NCBI RefSeq assembly: GCF_001186155.3
Contig: NZ_CP016540.2
Span: 2,086,001-2,150,000, forward strand
Length of the DNA stretch: 64,000 nt
Direction of reading: 5' to 3'
DNA from: Planococcus versutus
Lineage (GTDB): Bacteria; Bacillota; Bacilli; Bacillales_A; Planococcaceae
The translations under genes were made by a program, and so were the position numbers. Under the pieces are notes generated by a model. That model saw only the letters and a program-made list of their open reading frames with translations, was not told where the DNA came from and did not search any database. This document shows positions 9,690-20,578 of this stretch, one piece after another (within the stretch, counting starts at the first letter, position 1; each line of letters begins with the position of its first letter).

Positions 9690-10469
9690 TTAATTCATTT
9701 TTAACTGCTCAAGTTCTGCAAGAAACTTCGTGTTCAATACTTTAATGTATGTCCCTTTCATTCCTAGAGAACGAGATTCGATAACGCCAGCACTTTCAAG
9801 TTTGCGAAGTGCATTTACGATAACTGATCGTGTAATACCAACGCGGTCAGCAATTTTAGAAGCAACTAGTAATCCTTCGTTGCCATCTAACTCTTCAAAG
9901 ATATGTTCAATAGCTTCAAGTTCACTGTATGAAAGTGAAGAAATCGCCATTTGAACAACTGCTTTGCTACGAGCTTCTTCTTCAATGCGGTCGCCTTTTT
10001 CGCGAAGAATTTCCATCCCGACTACCGTTGCGCCGTATTCACCAAGAATTAAATCGTCGTCATGGAATTCTGCTTCGATGCGTCCAAGAAGTAATGTTCC
10101 AAGACGTTCGCCGCCTCCTTTAATCGGAACGATCGTTGTCAAACCGTTTTTAAACAATTCGCGTTCTTCTACAGGGAAAATTGTGTGTTCGCTGTTTACA
10201 TCAATATTTTCTGTTGTTTCTGTGATGCTTGAAAGTTTTTGCATATACTCGGCTGGGAATTGGCGATCTTCGAGCATACCTTTCATTCGATCATTCTCGA
10301 TTTGTTGATTAATTGCATAGCCCAACACTTTACCTTTACGGCTAACTACAAACGCATTACATTCAATAACTTCGCTCAGCGTTTCAGCCATATCTTTAAA
10401 ATTCACTTTCTTACCGCCCGCTGCTTCTAGCATCGAGTTAATTCGTCTTGTTTTTCCTAATAAATCCAT
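9690..10469 (-). CDS. codY: GTP- and branched-chain-amino-acid-sensing global regulator CodY
   Basis: Represses or activates amino-acid transport, catabolism and related genes when isoleucine/leucine/valine and GTP are plentiful. It has 259 residues. The N-terminal GAF sensing domain covers about residues 1-155, and a winged helix-turn-helix is near 200-228 ([21 protein letters not shown]), followed by the wing [10 protein letters not shown]. It is last in xerC-hslV-hslU-codY, the standard Bacillales order. A possible target box lies in this window before the ABC importer at 56970. Confidence 0.98.
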   Translation of the reverse strand: MDLLGKTRRINSMLEAAGGKKVNFKDMAETLSEVIECNAFVVSRKGKVLGYAINQQIENDRMKGMLEDRQFPAEYMQKLSSITETTENIDVNSEHTIFPVEERELFKNGLTTIVPIKGGGERLGTLLLGRIEAEFHDDDLILGEYGATVVGMEILREKGDRIEEEARSKAVVQMAISSLSYSELEAIEHIFEELDGNEGLLVASKIADRVGITRSVIVNALRKLESAGVIESRSLGMKGTYIKVLNTKFLAELEQLKMN

Positions 10470-10555
10470 TTAAATGAACCTCCTACAGTTTTCATACCAT
10501 GTTTATTCAATATTCTAAAGGTTTTTACTCCTTTATGGAACTAATTCGCCTTGTT

Positions 10556-11953
10556 TTACAGAATAAATTGTGACAAGTCTTTGTTTTTCGCCACATTTTC
10601 AAGTTTTTCATTCACATATTTGACCGTTATATCAATTTGTGCTGGAGAAATCTCGGATGCTTCGAAAGACAAATCTTCCAAAAGGCGCTCAAGAATGGTA
10701 TGTAACCTGCGCGCACCGATGTTATCCGTGTCTTGATTTACTTCATATGCAATTTCTGCAAGTCTGATTATTGAGGCATCATTGAAGTGTACCACAATTC
10801 CTTCAGTTTCGAGAAGTGCTTTGTACTGATTTAACAAAGAATGTTTTGGTTCTGTCAAAATTTTCACAAAATCGGCTACTTCTAGTTTTTGTAATTCTAC
10901 TCGAATTGGAAAGCGTCCTTGTAATTCAGGAATCAAATCAGATGGTTTCGACATGTGAAAAGCCCCTGCTGCAACAAACAACATATAATCTGTTTTGACT
11001 GCGCCGTATTTTGTAGAGACCGTCGACCCTTCGACGATTGGTAAAATATCGCGTTGCACTCCTTCTCGCGATACATCAACGGATGAAGAGCCATTTTTAC
11101 TGGCTATTTTGTCCATTTCATCGATAAAAATAATGCCATGCTGTTCAGCTCGATCAATCGCATCCATCGCTATTTCTTCATCATCTACTAATTTAGCAGC
11201 TTCTTCTGTTGTTAACACACGACGTGCTTCTTTTACACGCAATCTGCGTTTTTTCTTTTTTTTCGGCATTAACGAAGAAAAAGCATCTTGCATGTTTGCA
11301 CCCATCTGTTCCATTCCCGATCCTTGCAATGCATCAAACATAGAATTCGAATTTTCAACTACTTCAACTGTTATCCATTCATCTTCAAGTTTTCCTGCTT
11401 TTAAATCTATAGCAATTTCTCTTCTTTTCACACGAACTTCTACTTCAGCAGTGGGCTCTTCTTCTTCTTCTTCGAGTTTTTGTCCGAATAGCATTTCCAA
11501 CGGATTTTGATTAGATTGTTTTTTGCGCATAGATGGTACTAATAATTTAACAATACGCTCATTTGCCGCTGATTCTGCTTGGAACTTGACCGCTTCAAAT
11601 TTCTCTTCTTTAACGATTCGAACAGAAGCCTCTACTAGATCACGAACCATTGATTCAACATCCCGGCCAACATAACCAACTTCTGTGAATTTAGTAGCTT
11701 CTACTTTTATAAAAGGCGCTCCTGTCAATTTCGCAATTCGACGCGCAATTTCTGTTTTCCCTACACCTGTAGGTCCAATCATTAAAATATTTTTTGGAAT
11801 AACTTCTCCACGCATTTCTTCGTCTAATCGACTTCTACGGTAGCGGTTACGTAATGCAATTGCTATTGAACGCTTAGCATCTTTTTGGCCAACAATATAG
11901 TGATCGAGGTGATCAGTAATTTGTCTAGGCGTTAAATCTGTTTGACTTTTCAT
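10556..11953 (-). CDS. hslU: HslU/ClpY, ATPase subunit of the HslVU protease
   Basis: AAA+ unfoldase that feeds substrates to HslV. From the ATG at 11953 the protein has 465 residues; a longer in-frame start at 11998 would add 15 residues overlapping hslV and is less likely. GGAGG lies 10 bases before the chosen ATG. Walker A GPTGVGKT is at residues 60-67 and Walker [12 protein letters not shown] near 260; the inserted I-domain and the pore motif (GYVGRD) are present. The start shares one base with the hslV stop (TAATG), so the two subunits are coupled. Confidence 0.97.
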   Translation of the reverse strand: MKSQTDLTPRQITDHLDHYIVGQKDAKRSIAIALRNRYRRSRLDEEMRGEVIPKNILMIGPTGVGKTEIARRIAKLTGAPFIKVEATKFTEVGYVGRDVESMVRDLVEASVRIVKEEKFEAVKFQAESAANERIVKLLVPSMRKKQSNQNPLEMLFGQKLEEEEEEPTAEVEVRVKRREIAIDLKAGKLEDEWITVEVVENSNSMFDALQGSGMEQMGANMQDAFSSLMPKKKKKRRLRVKEARRVLTTEEAAKLVDDEEIAMDAIDRAEQHGIIFIDEMDKIASKNGSSSVDVSREGVQRDILPIVEGSTVSTKYGAVKTDYMLFVAAGAFHMSKPSDLIPELQGRFPIRVELQKLEVADFVKILTEPKHSLLNQYKALLETEGIVVHFNDASIIRLAEIAYEVNQDTDNIGARRLHTILERLLEDLSFEASEISPAQIDITVKYVNEKLENVAKNKDLSQFIL

Positions 11954-12498
11954 TAGGACAATTCCTCCACTACAATTTGATGATTGGTGTAGACGCAAAT
12001 ATCCGCTGCCGTTTCTAATGCTGACTTCGCAATTTCCACAGCTGTAAAATGTTCACCAGCGTATTTTTTCAAGGCACGCCCAGCAGCTAACGCATAGTTG
12101 CCACCCGATCCAATGGCTAAAATTCCATCATCTGGTTCAATTACCTCGCCCGTACCGGACACGAGAAGCAATTCATCTTTGTTCATGATAATTAGCATAG
12201 CCTCTAATTGACGTAGCATTTTGTCTCCACGCCATTGTTTTGCTAGTTCCACAGCTGCCCGTTGTAAGTTGCCGTTATACTCTGTTAATTTTCCTTCAAA
12301 CATTTCAAACAATGTAAAAGCATCTGCGACTGATCCTGCAAATCCAGTCAGCACTTGTCCATTATATAATTTGCGTACTTTTCGTGCAGTGTGCTTCATA
12401 ACTACTGCGTTGCCAAATGTAACTTGACCATCACCAGACATCGCACATTGGCCGTTGTGACGAACGGCGAATATCGTGGTCGCATGAAATTCTTGCAT
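11953..12498 (-). CDS. hslV: HslV/ClpQ, peptidase subunit of the HslVU protease
   Basis: N-terminal nucleophile peptidase that forms hexameric rings capped by HslU. I chose the ATG at 12498 (181 residues); the TTG one codon earlier is also possible, and GAGGAG lies about 9 bases before the ATG. The core is well conserved ([51 protein letters not shown]). The N-terminus reads MQEFHATT: the residue after Met is Gln, whereas the B. subtilis protein has Ser there. The Thr matching the E. coli nucleophile is residue 7, so a five-residue propeptide would need removal. Confidence 0.96.
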   Translation of the reverse strand: MQEFHATTIFAVRHNGQCAMSGDGQVTFGNAVVMKHTARKVRKLYNGQVLTGFAGSVADAFTLFEMFEGKLTEYNGNLQRAAVELAKQWRGDKMLRQLEAMLIIMNKDELLLVSGTGEVIEPDDGILAIGSGGNYALAAGRALKKYAGEHFTAVEIAKSALETAADICVYTNHQIVVEELS

Positions 12499-12514
12499 CA
12501 AAGCATGCTCCTCT

Positions 12515-13408
12515 CTAAGCTCTCGGGTGTGATTTCAAATAAGTGTTTCGTAAATGTTCTTTTGTAACATGAGTATATACTTGCGTAGAACTCAGGTGCG
12601 AATGTCCAAGAAGTTCTTGAACTGTTCGAATATCGGCTCCGTTATTAATCAGGTGCGTCGCAAAAGAATGGCGAATCATATGCGGATAAATTGAAGAATT
12701 AATCGACGCTTTCTTCATGCATTCACTTAAGATATGACGAATGCCACGATCTGTTACAGTTTCTCCGCGACTATTAACAAATAAATAATCATGGTTTTGC
12801 TTCTTCATCAGTTTAGGACGTGCTTCCTCGAGGTAATGTTCCAACGCATCTTGTGCAAACTGGCCGTAAGGAATATAACGCTCTTTTCGGCCTTTCCCCA
12901 TCACTTTAACAATTTGGATAGTCTGGTCTAAATCCATTAATCGAATCGAAACACATTCACTTACACGCATGCCTGTCGCATATAACAACTCCAGTAATGC
13001 CGTATTGCGAATTGATAATTTATCGTCACCTTGAACTGATTTAAACAGCTGTGCAAGTTCTTCTTCATAAAAAAACTGTGGAAGCCGTTCTTCTTTTTTC
13101 GGATGAAATAACGATCGAAAAGCCGCTTCATCTAACCCAAACTCACGATTGCCATAACGAAAAAACGAACGGATCGCAGATATTTTTCGTGAAACAGTCG
13201 TTCTGGATAGTTTGGCATCGTACAATTTTGTCATGTAATTTCTAGCATGTATATATTCGACTTCTCTAATATCAAGCACACCTTCAGTATTTAAAAAAAG
13301 AAAAAAATCCTTTAAATCGTGACTGTAGTGATGAACAGTATGCTCAGAATAATTTTTCTCCAATTGAATATAACTCATAAAAGATTCAAGCATCTTTTCT
13401 TTTTCCAT
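12515..13408 (-). CDS. xerC: tyrosine recombinase XerC (CodV)
   Basis: Site-specific recombinase that resolves chromosome dimers at dif together with XerD. The ATG at 13408 (297 residues) is preceded by GGTGGAG; the upstream in-frame TTG would place that ribosome-binding site inside the gene. The N-terminal SAM-like core-binding domain is about residues 5-90. Catalytic residues are visible: Arg in ATGMRVSE, Lys in [10 protein letters not shown], His/Arg in [11 protein letters not shown], His in LLGHSHLSS and Tyr in TQVYTHV. It heads the xerC-hslV-hslU-codY unit. Confidence 0.95.
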   Translation of the reverse strand: MEKEKMLESFMSYIQLEKNYSEHTVHHYSHDLKDFFLFLNTEGVLDIREVEYIHARNYMTKLYDAKLSRTTVSRKISAIRSFFRYGNREFGLDEAAFRSLFHPKKEERLPQFFYEEELAQLFKSVQGDDKLSIRNTALLELLYATGMRVSECVSIRLMDLDQTIQIVKVMGKGRKERYIPYGQFAQDALEHYLEEARPKLMKKQNHDYLFVNSRGETVTDRGIRHILSECMKKASINSSIYPHMIRHSFATHLINNGADIRTVQELLGHSHLSSTQVYTHVTKEHLRNTYLKSHPRA

Positions 13409-13433
13409 ATATGCTCCACCTTCCACCAACTAG

Positions 13434-13470
13434 AAAAGCCTCTAAATTATAACAACATTTAGAGGCTTTT
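13434..13470 (-). terminator. terminator hairpin between trmFO and xerC
   Basis: A 14-bp perfect stem (AAAAGCCTCTAAAT / ATTTAGAGGCTTTT) with a 9-base loop, just after the trmFO stop. The T-tract on the minus strand is short (TTTTC), but the stem is long. Confidence 0.8.
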
Positions 13471-13475
13471 ATCCA

Positions 13476-14786
13476 TTAAACAGTCACTGTATTCATATAA
13501 ATTCGAATAGATTCCAACGCACGGTTTGCGTGTTTTTCTGCACGCTCTGATTTTGAACGGATTCGCTCTCCCAAGTCAGGAAACAACCCAAAGTTCACAT
13601 TCATTGGCTGGAAATTTTTGCTATCTGCTTCTGTAATGTAGCGTGCCATGCTGCCTAAAGCAGTTTCGGCTGGAAATACTAACAACTCTTCATCCAATGC
13701 TAATTTTGCTGCATTGATTCCTGCAAGCAACCCACTTCCTGCAGACTCTACATAACCTTCTACACCTGTCATTTGACCTGCGAAGAAAATGTTGGGATCG
13801 GCTTTTAGTTGATATGTTGGTTTTAAGACACGCGGAGAGTTGATGAACGTATTGCGATGCATCACTCCATAACGCACAATTTCCACATTCTCTAATCCTG
13901 GAATCAATTTCAATACTTCTTTTTGAGGTCCCCATTTTAAATGTGTTTGGAAGCCGACGATGTTGTAGAGCGTTCCGGCTGCATCGTCTTGTCGTAGTTG
14001 AACAACTGCATATGGCCGCTCTCCAGTTTTCGGATCTTCTAATCCTACTGGCTTCATGGGTCCGAATGTTAAGGTTTTTTCGCCTCTTGCCGCCATAACT
14101 TCAACCGGCATACAGCCTTCAAAATAAATTTCTTTTTCGAATTCTTTTAGCGGCACTACTTCTGCTTCGACTAAAGCTGTGTGGAAACGTTTAAACTCCT
14201 CTTCATTCATTGGACAGTTTAGATAAGCCGCTTCTCCTTTGTCGTAACGAGACTTCAAATATACTTTATCCATATCGATACTGTCTTTTTCAACAATTGG
14301 CGCCGCAGCGTCATAAAAGTACAAATATTCTTCTCCTGTTAACTTACGGATTTTTTCAGCAAGTGCTGGAGACGTTAACGGACCTGTTGCGATTATCGTA
14401 ATGCCTTCTGGAATTTCTGTTACTTCTTCGTTGATGACTTCTACGAGCGGATGATTTTTTACTTTATCGGTAACTGCCGCCGCAAATTCGTGACGATCGA
14501 CTGCAAGTGCACCACCAGCTGGTACAGATGCACCGTCTGCTGATTCGATAATAACTGAATCCAGTTTACGCATTTCTTCTTTGATGACACCAACAGCATT
14601 GGTTAACGAATTCGCACGCAATGAATTACTGCAAACCAACTCAGCGAATTTATCCGTGTGGTGAGCAGCTGTTTGTTGAACTGGACGCATTTCAAATAGA
14701 CGTACTTTTACTCCGCGTTTTGCGATTTGCCACGCTGCCTCACTACCAGCTAAACCAGCGCCAATTACGTTTACATGTTTTGTCAT
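13476..14786 (-). CDS. trmFO: tRNA (uracil-5-)-methyltransferase, folate/FAD-dependent
   Basis: Makes 5-methyluridine at position 54 of tRNA, using methylene-tetrahydrofolate and FADH2. From the ATG at 14786 the protein has 436 residues; an ATG two codons upstream sits too close to the GAGGTG ribosome-binding site. The FAD-binding motif [13 protein letters not shown] is near the N-terminus, with the family blocks [24 protein letters not shown] and [19 protein letters not shown]. It follows topA by about 20 bases, the common dprA-topA-trmFO order. Confidence 0.97.
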   Translation of the reverse strand: MTKHVNVIGAGLAGSEAAWQIAKRGVKVRLFEMRPVQQTAAHHTDKFAELVCSNSLRANSLTNAVGVIKEEMRKLDSVIIESADGASVPAGGALAVDRHEFAAAVTDKVKNHPLVEVINEEVTEIPEGITIIATGPLTSPALAEKIRKLTGEEYLYFYDAAAPIVEKDSIDMDKVYLKSRYDKGEAAYLNCPMNEEEFKRFHTALVEAEVVPLKEFEKEIYFEGCMPVEVMAARGEKTLTFGPMKPVGLEDPKTGERPYAVVQLRQDDAAGTLYNIVGFQTHLKWGPQKEVLKLIPGLENVEIVRYGVMHRNTFINSPRVLKPTYQLKADPNIFFAGQMTGVEGYVESAGSGLLAGINAAKLALDEELLVFPAETALGSMARYITEADSKNFQPMNVNFGLFPDLGERIRSKSERAEKHANRALESIRIYMNTVTV

Positions 14787-14806
14787 TTTCATACACCTCT
14801 ATATCA

Positions 14807-16876
14807 TTATTGAACTTCTTCTTTATAATCACAATTTGTGCAATTGATTTGAACACCTTTTTTCACTTTTTTCTCTACAAGCAATTTGTCGCATTTCGGA
14901 CATGGACGTTCAATTGGTTTATCCCAAGAAACGAATTCGCATTCTGGATAACGCTCGCAGCCATAGAAAATGCGGCGCTTTTTACTTTTTCTTTCAACGA
15001 TTTCGCCTTCTTTACATGTCGGACATGTAACACCTATGTGCTTAACGATTGCTTTCGTATTACGGCATTCAGGGAAATTGCTACAAGCCATAAACTTGCC
15101 GTAGCGTCCTAATTTATAAACCATGGGCGACCCACACAATTCACAATCTTCACCTACTGGCTCATCTTTGATTTGTACTTTTTCCATTTCATTTTCTGCT
15201 ACTTCAACATTCTTTTCAAATTTCTTATAAAATGCATCGATAATGGTGCGCCATTCAATTTCTCCATCTTCAACAGTATCTAAATCATGTTCCATTTTTG
15301 CAGTAAACTCGATGTTCAAAATATCCGGGAAAAATTCGAGTACCAGTTGATGAACAATTTCACCCAACTCAGTCGGAATAAAACGTTTCGCATCTAAAGT
15401 TGCGTAACCCCGCTTTTGAATGGTGTCTAGTGTGGGCGCGTAAGTTGATGGACGTCCGATTCCCAACTCTTCAAGCGCTCTTACTAAGCGAGCCTCTGTA
15501 AAGCGTGGAGGTGGTTGCGTAAAATGCTGATTGGGTAGAACATCAACCGCTTTTACAATATCTCCTTCAACCATTTCTGGCAGTATGTTATCTTTTTCTT
15601 CTTTTTGATCGTCTGTCCCTTCAATATAAAGTTTCATAAAGCCTGCGAACTTGACTTGCGATCCATTTGCACGAAACACCGCATCGCCATTTTGCAACTC
15701 CGCCATAACCGTATCTAAAACGGCAGATGACATTTGACTTGCTACAAATCGATCCCAAATCAATTTGTATAAACGATGAAGATCACGTGATAAAATACTC
15801 TTCATCGATTCTGGCGTTCTCATGACGCTTGTCGGCCGAACTGCTTCGTGGGCGTCTTGTGATTTTGCTGATTGCTTAGCTGGTGCTTTTTGCGTCACGT
15901 ATTCTTCGCCGTAGTTTTCGACGATAAAGTCCATCGTATCTTTTTTTGCCGTATCAGAGATTCGTGTAGAATCCGTTCGCATGTACGTAATCAAGCCCGT
16001 GATGCCTTCTTTACCGACAGAGATTCCTTCGTATAATTGCTGTGCTAGCATCATCGTCTTTTTCGCTCGGAAATTTAATTTCCGAGCAGCTTCCTGTTGA
16101 AGTGAAGAAGTTGTAAAAGAAGGAGATGGATTTCTTTTTCGTTCTTTTTTCACTACGCGGTTAACTGTAAAGTCTTTACCAGACATAGAAGCCATAACAG
16201 CTTTGACGTCTGCTTCGTTGTGTAGTTTTACTTTTTCTTTAGTATTGCCATAAAATTGTGCTTCAAATTTCTTTTTCGCTTTTTCAAATTCTCCAGTAAT
16301 TGACCAGTATTCTTCTGGTTCAAAACTTTTGATTTCATTTTCGCGATCAATGACTAAACGCAGTGCCACTGATTGTACGCGTCCAGCTGATAATCCTTTT
16401 TTTACTTTCTTCCAAAGCAACGGGCTGATGCTGTACCCCACTAGGCGATCTAAAATCCGGCGTGCTTGTTGCGCATCGACTAAGTCCATATCAATTTTGC
16501 GTGGATGCTTAAAAGATTCTTTAATGGCATCTTTTGTGATTTCGTTAAAAACAACGCGACAATCTGAAGTTTGATCAATACCGAGCGCCGTCGCTAAATG
16601 CCATGCAATTGCTTCTCCCTCTCTATCGGGGTCAGCAGCTAGAAAGACTTTTTTTGCCTTTTTTGCTTCTTTTTTAAGATCTTGTAGGATAGGTCCTTTA
16701 CCTCTTATCGTAATGTAACGAGGTTCATAATTGTTTTCCACGTCTACACCCATTTGACTTCGGGGCAAATCGCGTAAATGTCCAAGTGAAGCACGGACTT
16801 TATATTTCTTACCCAAATACCGTTCGATCGTCTTAGCCTTTGCAGGCGACTCAACAATCACTAAAAAATCCGCCAT
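14807..16876 (-). CDS. topA: DNA topoisomerase I
   Basis: Type IA topoisomerase that relaxes negative supercoils. The ATG at 16876 with a GAGGAGG site 8 bases upstream gives 689 residues; the longer open frame has an extra 19 residues without support. The Toprim domain contains [15 protein letters not shown] and [12 protein letters not shown]; the active-site Tyr is in [11 protein letters not shown]. Three C-terminal zinc ribbons of the four-Cys type are visible (CELCGSP to FPEC, CPTCKEG to YPEC, CPKCDKL to CTNC). Confidence 0.97.
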   Translation of the reverse strand: MADFLVIVESPAKAKTIERYLGKKYKVRASLGHLRDLPRSQMGVDVENNYEPRYITIRGKGPILQDLKKEAKKAKKVFLAADPDREGEAIAWHLATALGIDQTSDCRVVFNEITKDAIKESFKHPRKIDMDLVDAQQARRILDRLVGYSISPLLWKKVKKGLSAGRVQSVALRLVIDRENEIKSFEPEEYWSITGEFEKAKKKFEAQFYGNTKEKVKLHNEADVKAVMASMSGKDFTVNRVVKKERKRNPSPSFTTSSLQQEAARKLNFRAKKTMMLAQQLYEGISVGKEGITGLITYMRTDSTRISDTAKKDTMDFIVENYGEEYVTQKAPAKQSAKSQDAHEAVRPTSVMRTPESMKSILSRDLHRLYKLIWDRFVASQMSSAVLDTVMAELQNGDAVFRANGSQVKFAGFMKLYIEGTDDQKEEKDNILPEMVEGDIVKAVDVLPNQHFTQPPPRFTEARLVRALEELGIGRPSTYAPTLDTIQKRGYATLDAKRFIPTELGEIVHQLVLEFFPDILNIEFTAKMEHDLDTVEDGEIEWRTIIDAFYKKFEKNVEVAENEMEKVQIKDEPVGEDCELCGSPMVYKLGRYGKFMACSNFPECRNTKAIVKHIGVTCPTCKEGEIVERKSKKRRIFYGCERYPECEFVSWDKPIERPCPKCDKLLVEKKVKKGVQINCTNCDYKEEVQ

Positions 16877-16977
16877 AACTATTTCCTCCTCATAGAGGTT
16901 TCTCAAAATGCTTAAAAGAATTACCTGTTGCAAAATGTATAACAGATTTTAGCTTAATGCAAGGCTTTTCATTTTTT

Positions 16978-17874
16978 TCATTCTTTTCTAGCTGTCATTT
17001 GTTGGTATTCCTCTAGTATCTGCCAGCCATTCCATACTGGTTTTGCGCCTTCTAAAATCAATTTATGGGGTCCTTCAGATAATAACGAACCAATATCTCC
17101 AGGAACTGCAAAAATGTCTTTTCCATGATCTAGCGCATGTTCAATTGTACTCAAAGTACCACTTTTCACTTGAGCTTCTGTTACAACGATTCCTTTAGAT
17201 AACCCACTAATAATGCGATTTCTCATTGGAAAGTTCCATTTTAATGGTTTCATATAAGGAGGGTATTCAGTTAAAACCAACTGTTTTTCTTCTATTATAT
17301 TATTTAACGCATTGTTTTCTTTCGGATAAGGATGCAAGAAACCACTACCTGTAACAGCGATCGTCCGACCACCTAAGTCAATCGTTTTTTGATGGGCCAT
17401 CGCATCCGCACCTCTTGCTAATCCACTTACAATGATAAAGTTGTTCTCAACAAGAGGGGGAATGATTGTGTGCAACGCTTTTTGAGAATAAGAAGTGGCT
17501 TTCCGAGAACCAATAATGGCGATTTTTTGAGGATTTGCGAGTAAAGTAAGATCTCCCTTAGCATATAGTACAGCTGGTGGATCGATCAATTCGAGCAAGC
17601 TTTTTGGATAACTGGGGTGTTGATAAGATATGGGGAATATCTTATATTTGATGTAGGTTTCTTGTAAGGGATAGGTTAAGGATTGTCGATAAGAGGCGGT
17701 TAGTTTCACGGCTTGTTCTACTTTGATATTTAATAACCACATAAGCTCATTCGGCGATTTTTTTTCGAGTTTTGCTAAGTCTGGGTCATCCGTAAATAGT
17801 GGCAAAAACGTTTTCAAACTTTTTGGATAGACATAATGCAACGCTAATAACCGCCTTGTAAATTCATTGTTCAT
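16978..17874 (-). CDS. dprA: DNA-processing protein DprA (Smf)
   Basis: Loads RecA on incoming single-stranded DNA during natural transformation. The ATG at 17874, preceded by GGAGGAATAAA, gives 298 residues; the longer frame starting at 17931 lacks support. The Rossmann-like DprA core has IIGSRKATSYSQKA, VSGLARGADAMAH, VTGSGF and NFPMRNRIISGLSKGIVVTEA. The N-terminal part (FTRRLLALHY) is a short SAM-like segment; no clear C-terminal winged helix is seen, as in B. subtilis. It precedes topA by about 100 bases. Confidence 0.95.
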   Translation of the reverse strand: MNNEFTRRLLALHYVYPKSLKTFLPLFTDDPDLAKLEKKSPNELMWLLNIKVEQAVKLTASYRQSLTYPLQETYIKYKIFPISYQHPSYPKSLLELIDPPAVLYAKGDLTLLANPQKIAIIGSRKATSYSQKALHTIIPPLVENNFIIVSGLARGADAMAHQKTIDLGGRTIAVTGSGFLHPYPKENNALNNIIEEKQLVLTEYPPYMKPLKWNFPMRNRIISGLSKGIVVTEAQVKSGTLSTIEHALDHGKDIFAVPGDIGSLLSEGPHKLILEGAKPVWNGWQILEEYQQMTARKE

Positions 17875-17934
17875 TTTATTCCTCCTGTTCTTTTTTAGAC
17901 GAAAGATGTCTCGACTACGCAACATCTTCATTCT

Positions 17935-17963
17935 ATTTTAAACGGTTTTCCCGTTGCCGTAAA
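17935..17963 (-). promoter_or_regulatory. candidate sigma-A promoter for dprA-topA-trmFO
   Basis: On the minus strand TTTACG (-35) and TAAAAT (-10) are separated by exactly 17 bases, about 60 bases before the dprA ATG. The only other candidate region upstream is the gene-free stretch to 18325. Confidence 0.5.
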
Positions 17964-18324
17964 CGTTCAATATGCGCCTTTATTCGTTCTTTTTCTCACT
18001 ACAATTGTTTCCGCGACTTTTGTTACCTTTGCTGTTGAATGGACGCTTTCGTCCACAAGAGTAAACTTTTTTCATGACGTAAAGAGTGTTTAAATGACAG
18101 CAAAAAAAACCGTTCACTTAGCACAATCTTTTTATGGGTACTCTCTGCTAGTTACTTACTTTACAGCTATTCGTTGCATACGGGCTATTGGAAATAGCCA
18201 CTTTATTGCAGTTTGGCATTGTTCTTTCTGATCCTTGTTAGCGGAAAGTTGTTCACGAAACGGAACTTCTGGATTTCTTTTTGATCATGAGCTATTTCTT
18301 GGGAAATGCCTAGTCCTGTCATCA
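17964..18324. other. gene-free stretch with possible remains of a membrane-protein gene
   Basis: No intact gene is visible between the dprA promoter and the sucD terminator. On the plus strand, an open frame through 17961-18092 without a proper start reads as hydrophobic segments (for example PLFVLFLTTIVSATFVTFAV), and further hydrophobic stretches continue in shifted frames (for example LLEIATLLQFGIVL near 18190-18230). This pattern could be a decayed membrane-protein gene or chance in AT-rich DNA. B. subtilis dprA and sucD are adjacent with nothing between them. Confidence 0.3.
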
Positions 18325-18370
18325 TAAAAAAAGACTCAAAACCTTGGTTAATCAAGGTTTTGAGTCTTTT
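18325..18370 (-). terminator. intrinsic terminator after sucD
   Basis: A long stem of about 18 bp (AAAAGACTCAAAACCTTG paired with CAAGGTTTTGAGTCTTTT) with a 6-base loop, followed on the minus strand by T residues. It lies directly after the sucD stop. Confidence 0.93.
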
Positions 18371-18375
18371 AAGTA

Positions 18376-19278
18376 TTAATGAGTTTTACACTTGTCGTAT
18401 AAACCTTTTTCTTTAATCACTTTGATCAAAGTTTCTCCAATTACGGATGGAGTGTCTGCAACTTCGATTCCAGCTTCGTTCATTGCTTTGATTTTATCAG
18501 CAGCTGTTCCTTTACCACCAGAAATAATCGCACCGGCATGGCCCATACGTTTTCCTTCAGGTGCAGTTTGTCCGCCAATAAATCCAACAACCGGTTTTGT
18601 CATGTTCGCTTTAACCCACTCAGCAGCTTCTTCTTCAGCTGTCCCGCCGATTTCACCAATCATAACAACTGCATACGTGTCTTCATCTTCGTTGAATTCT
18701 TTCAACACATCAATAAAGTTTGTCCCGTTTACTGGGTCTCCGCCAATACCGACAGCTGTCGATTGGCCAATTCCCTCTTCAGACAATTGATGAGTCGCTT
18801 CATACGTCAGTGTACCTGAACGTGAAACAACGCCAACATGTCCTTTTTTGTGAATGTATCCAGGCATGATGCCGATTTTACATTCGTCCGGAGTAATAAC
18901 TCCCGGGCAGTTTGGTCCAACAAGACGTGTTTTTTTGCCTTCCATGTAACGGTTCACTTTGACCATATCCAATACTGGAATATGCTCAGTGATACAAATT
19001 GCCATGTCCAGTTCAGCTTCAACTGCTTCAAGAATTGCGTCCGCAGCGAAAGGTGCCGGTACGTAAATTACAGATACGTTAGCTCCTGTAGCTTTTACTG
19101 CATCTTCTACAGTATTGAAGACAGGTACGCCTTCAGCTTCAGTTCCGCCTTTACCTGGTGTTACACCCGCAACGATTTTCGTTCCGTATTCAAGCATTTG
19201 CTTTGTATGGAAAAGGGCAGTTGACCCTGTAATTCCTTGTACAAGCACTTTTGTGTCTTTATTAATGTATACACTCAT
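18376..19278 (-). CDS. sucD: succinyl-CoA synthetase (ADP-forming) alpha subunit
   Basis: With SucC it converts succinyl-CoA to succinate while making ATP in the citric acid cycle. It has 300 residues. The CoA-binding motif ([16 protein letters not shown]), [10 protein letters not shown] and the [12 protein letters not shown] block are visible; the active-site His that is phosphorylated lies in [10 protein letters not shown] (near residue 247). It follows sucC by 18 bases in one operon ending at a strong terminator. Confidence 0.98.
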   Translation of the reverse strand: MSVYINKDTKVLVQGITGSTALFHTKQMLEYGTKIVAGVTPGKGGTEAEGVPVFNTVEDAVKATGANVSVIYVPAPFAADAILEAVEAELDMAICITEHIPVLDMVKVNRYMEGKKTRLVGPNCPGVITPDECKIGIMPGYIHKKGHVGVVSRSGTLTYEATHQLSEEGIGQSTAVGIGGDPVNGTNFIDVLKEFNEDEDTYAVVMIGEIGGTAEEEAAEWVKANMTKPVVGFIGGQTAPEGKRMGHAGAIISGGKGTAADKIKAMNEAGIEVADTPSVIGETLIKVIKEKGLYDKCKTH

Positions 19279-19296
19279 TTTTGTCCCTGCCCTTCT

Positions 19297-20457
19297 TTAG
19301 CCTACAAGTTCTACAATCTGTTTAGCGCCATCTGCCATTGTTCCAGCAGCTACGATATTAAGACCTGATTCATTCAGCAGTTTTTTACCAAGCTCTACGT
19401 TTGTTCCTTCAAGACGGACTACTAATGGCACATCTAAGCTTACTTCTTTTGCAGCTTGAATAACGCCTTCCGCGATGATGTCACACTTCATGATACCGCC
19501 GAAAATGTTAACGAAAATTCCTTTTACATTCTTATCAGAAAGAATGATTTTGAAAGCTTCCGTTACTTTCTCAGCAGTGGCACCGCCCCCAACGTCAAGG
19601 AAGTTAGCGGGTGTTCCGCCGTAATAGTTGATCGTGTCCATCGTTGCCATAGCAAGTCCTGCGCCGTTAACCATACAGCCGATGTTCCCGTCTAAAGAAA
19701 TGTAGCTTAAGTCATACTTAGAAGCTTCAATTTCTTTTGGATCTTCTTCGTCGAAATCACGCAGTTCCACAATGTCTTTGTGGCGGTAAAGAGCGTTTTC
19801 ATCAAAATCAAATTTTGCATCAAGCGCTAAAATATTGCCATCGCCAGTTTCAACCAACGGGTTGATTTCAACGATAGAAGCATCTTTTTCGATAAATACA
19901 GTGTATAAACCAAGCATAAATTTCGCCGCTTTATTTACAAGTTTTGGTGGAATATTCATGTTGAAAGCCATACGACGTGCTTGGAAACCAGTCAAGCCGA
20001 CTACTGGATCGATAACTTCTTTAAAAATCTTCTCAGGAGTATTTTCAGAAACTTCCTCGATATCTACTCCACCCTCTTCAGAGCCCATCAGAGTAACACG
20101 AGCAGTTTGGCGGTCAAGTACCAATCCGACGTAGTATTCTTTCTTGATGTCAGATCCTTCTTCGATCAAAAGGCGTTTGATTTCTTTACCTTCTGGACCG
20201 GTTTGGTGAGTCACAAGAACCTTACCTAAAAGTTCTTTTGCATAAGTGCGGACCTCATCCAAGTTTTTAGCGATTTTAACGCCGCCAGCTTTGCCTCGTC
20301 CACCTGCGTGGATTTGAGCTTTTACCACGACAACATCCGTACTCAGTTCTTTAGCTGCCTTCACTGCTTCTTCTGGAGAAAAAGCAACGGTGCCGTAAGA
20401 AACTGCTACTCCATATTGTCTAAGAAGTTCTTTTCCTTGATATTCATGGATATTCAT
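19297..20457 (-). CDS. sucC: succinyl-CoA synthetase (ADP-forming) beta subunit
   Basis: Nucleotide-binding and succinate-binding subunit of the citric acid cycle enzyme. It has 386 residues. The N-terminal ATP-grasp domain begins [17 protein letters not shown], with [16 protein letters not shown] in the nucleotide site, [20 protein letters not shown] for metal, and the C-terminal CoA-ligase domain with [11 protein letters not shown]. Its promoter candidate lies about 50 bases upstream. Confidence 0.98.
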   Translation of the reverse strand: MNIHEYQGKELLRQYGVAVSYGTVAFSPEEAVKAAKELSTDVVVVKAQIHAGGRGKAGGVKIAKNLDEVRTYAKELLGKVLVTHQTGPEGKEIKRLLIEEGSDIKKEYYVGLVLDRQTARVTLMGSEEGGVDIEEVSENTPEKIFKEVIDPVVGLTGFQARRMAFNMNIPPKLVNKAAKFMLGLYTVFIEKDASIVEINPLVETGDGNILALDAKFDFDENALYRHKDIVELRDFDEEDPKEIEASKYDLSYISLDGNIGCMVNGAGLAMATMDTINYYGGTPANFLDVGGGATAEKVTEAFKIILSDKNVKGIFVNIFGGIMKCDIIAEGVIQAAKEVSLDVPLVVRLEGTNVELGKKLLNESGLNIVAAGTMADGAKQIVELVG

Positions 20458-20506
20458 CTGTCATCCTCCAATCAAACATCTCTATCGTAATTTTATTACC
20501 ATAACC

Positions 20507-20535
20507 ATTGTATTAAAGTTGTCATAAAATGTCCA
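20507..20535 (-). promoter_or_regulatory. candidate sigma-A promoter for sucCD
   Basis: On the minus strand TGGACA (-35, one mismatch) and TACAAT (-10, one mismatch) are 17 bases apart in the rnhB-sucC gap. Confidence 0.6.
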
Positions 20536-20578
20536 CCGTTGTTCGTTATTCTAACAAAACTTCGTGTATCCAAAACAG

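Noticed and set aside
11953..11998. Longer HslU start 15 codons upstream
   Set aside because: It overlaps hslV, does not match homologues, and the TAATG junction with a GGAGG site supports 11953.
16877..16933. Longer TopA N-terminus
   Set aside because: The 19 extra residues contain the translated ribosome-binding site; the family starts at [18 protein letters not shown].
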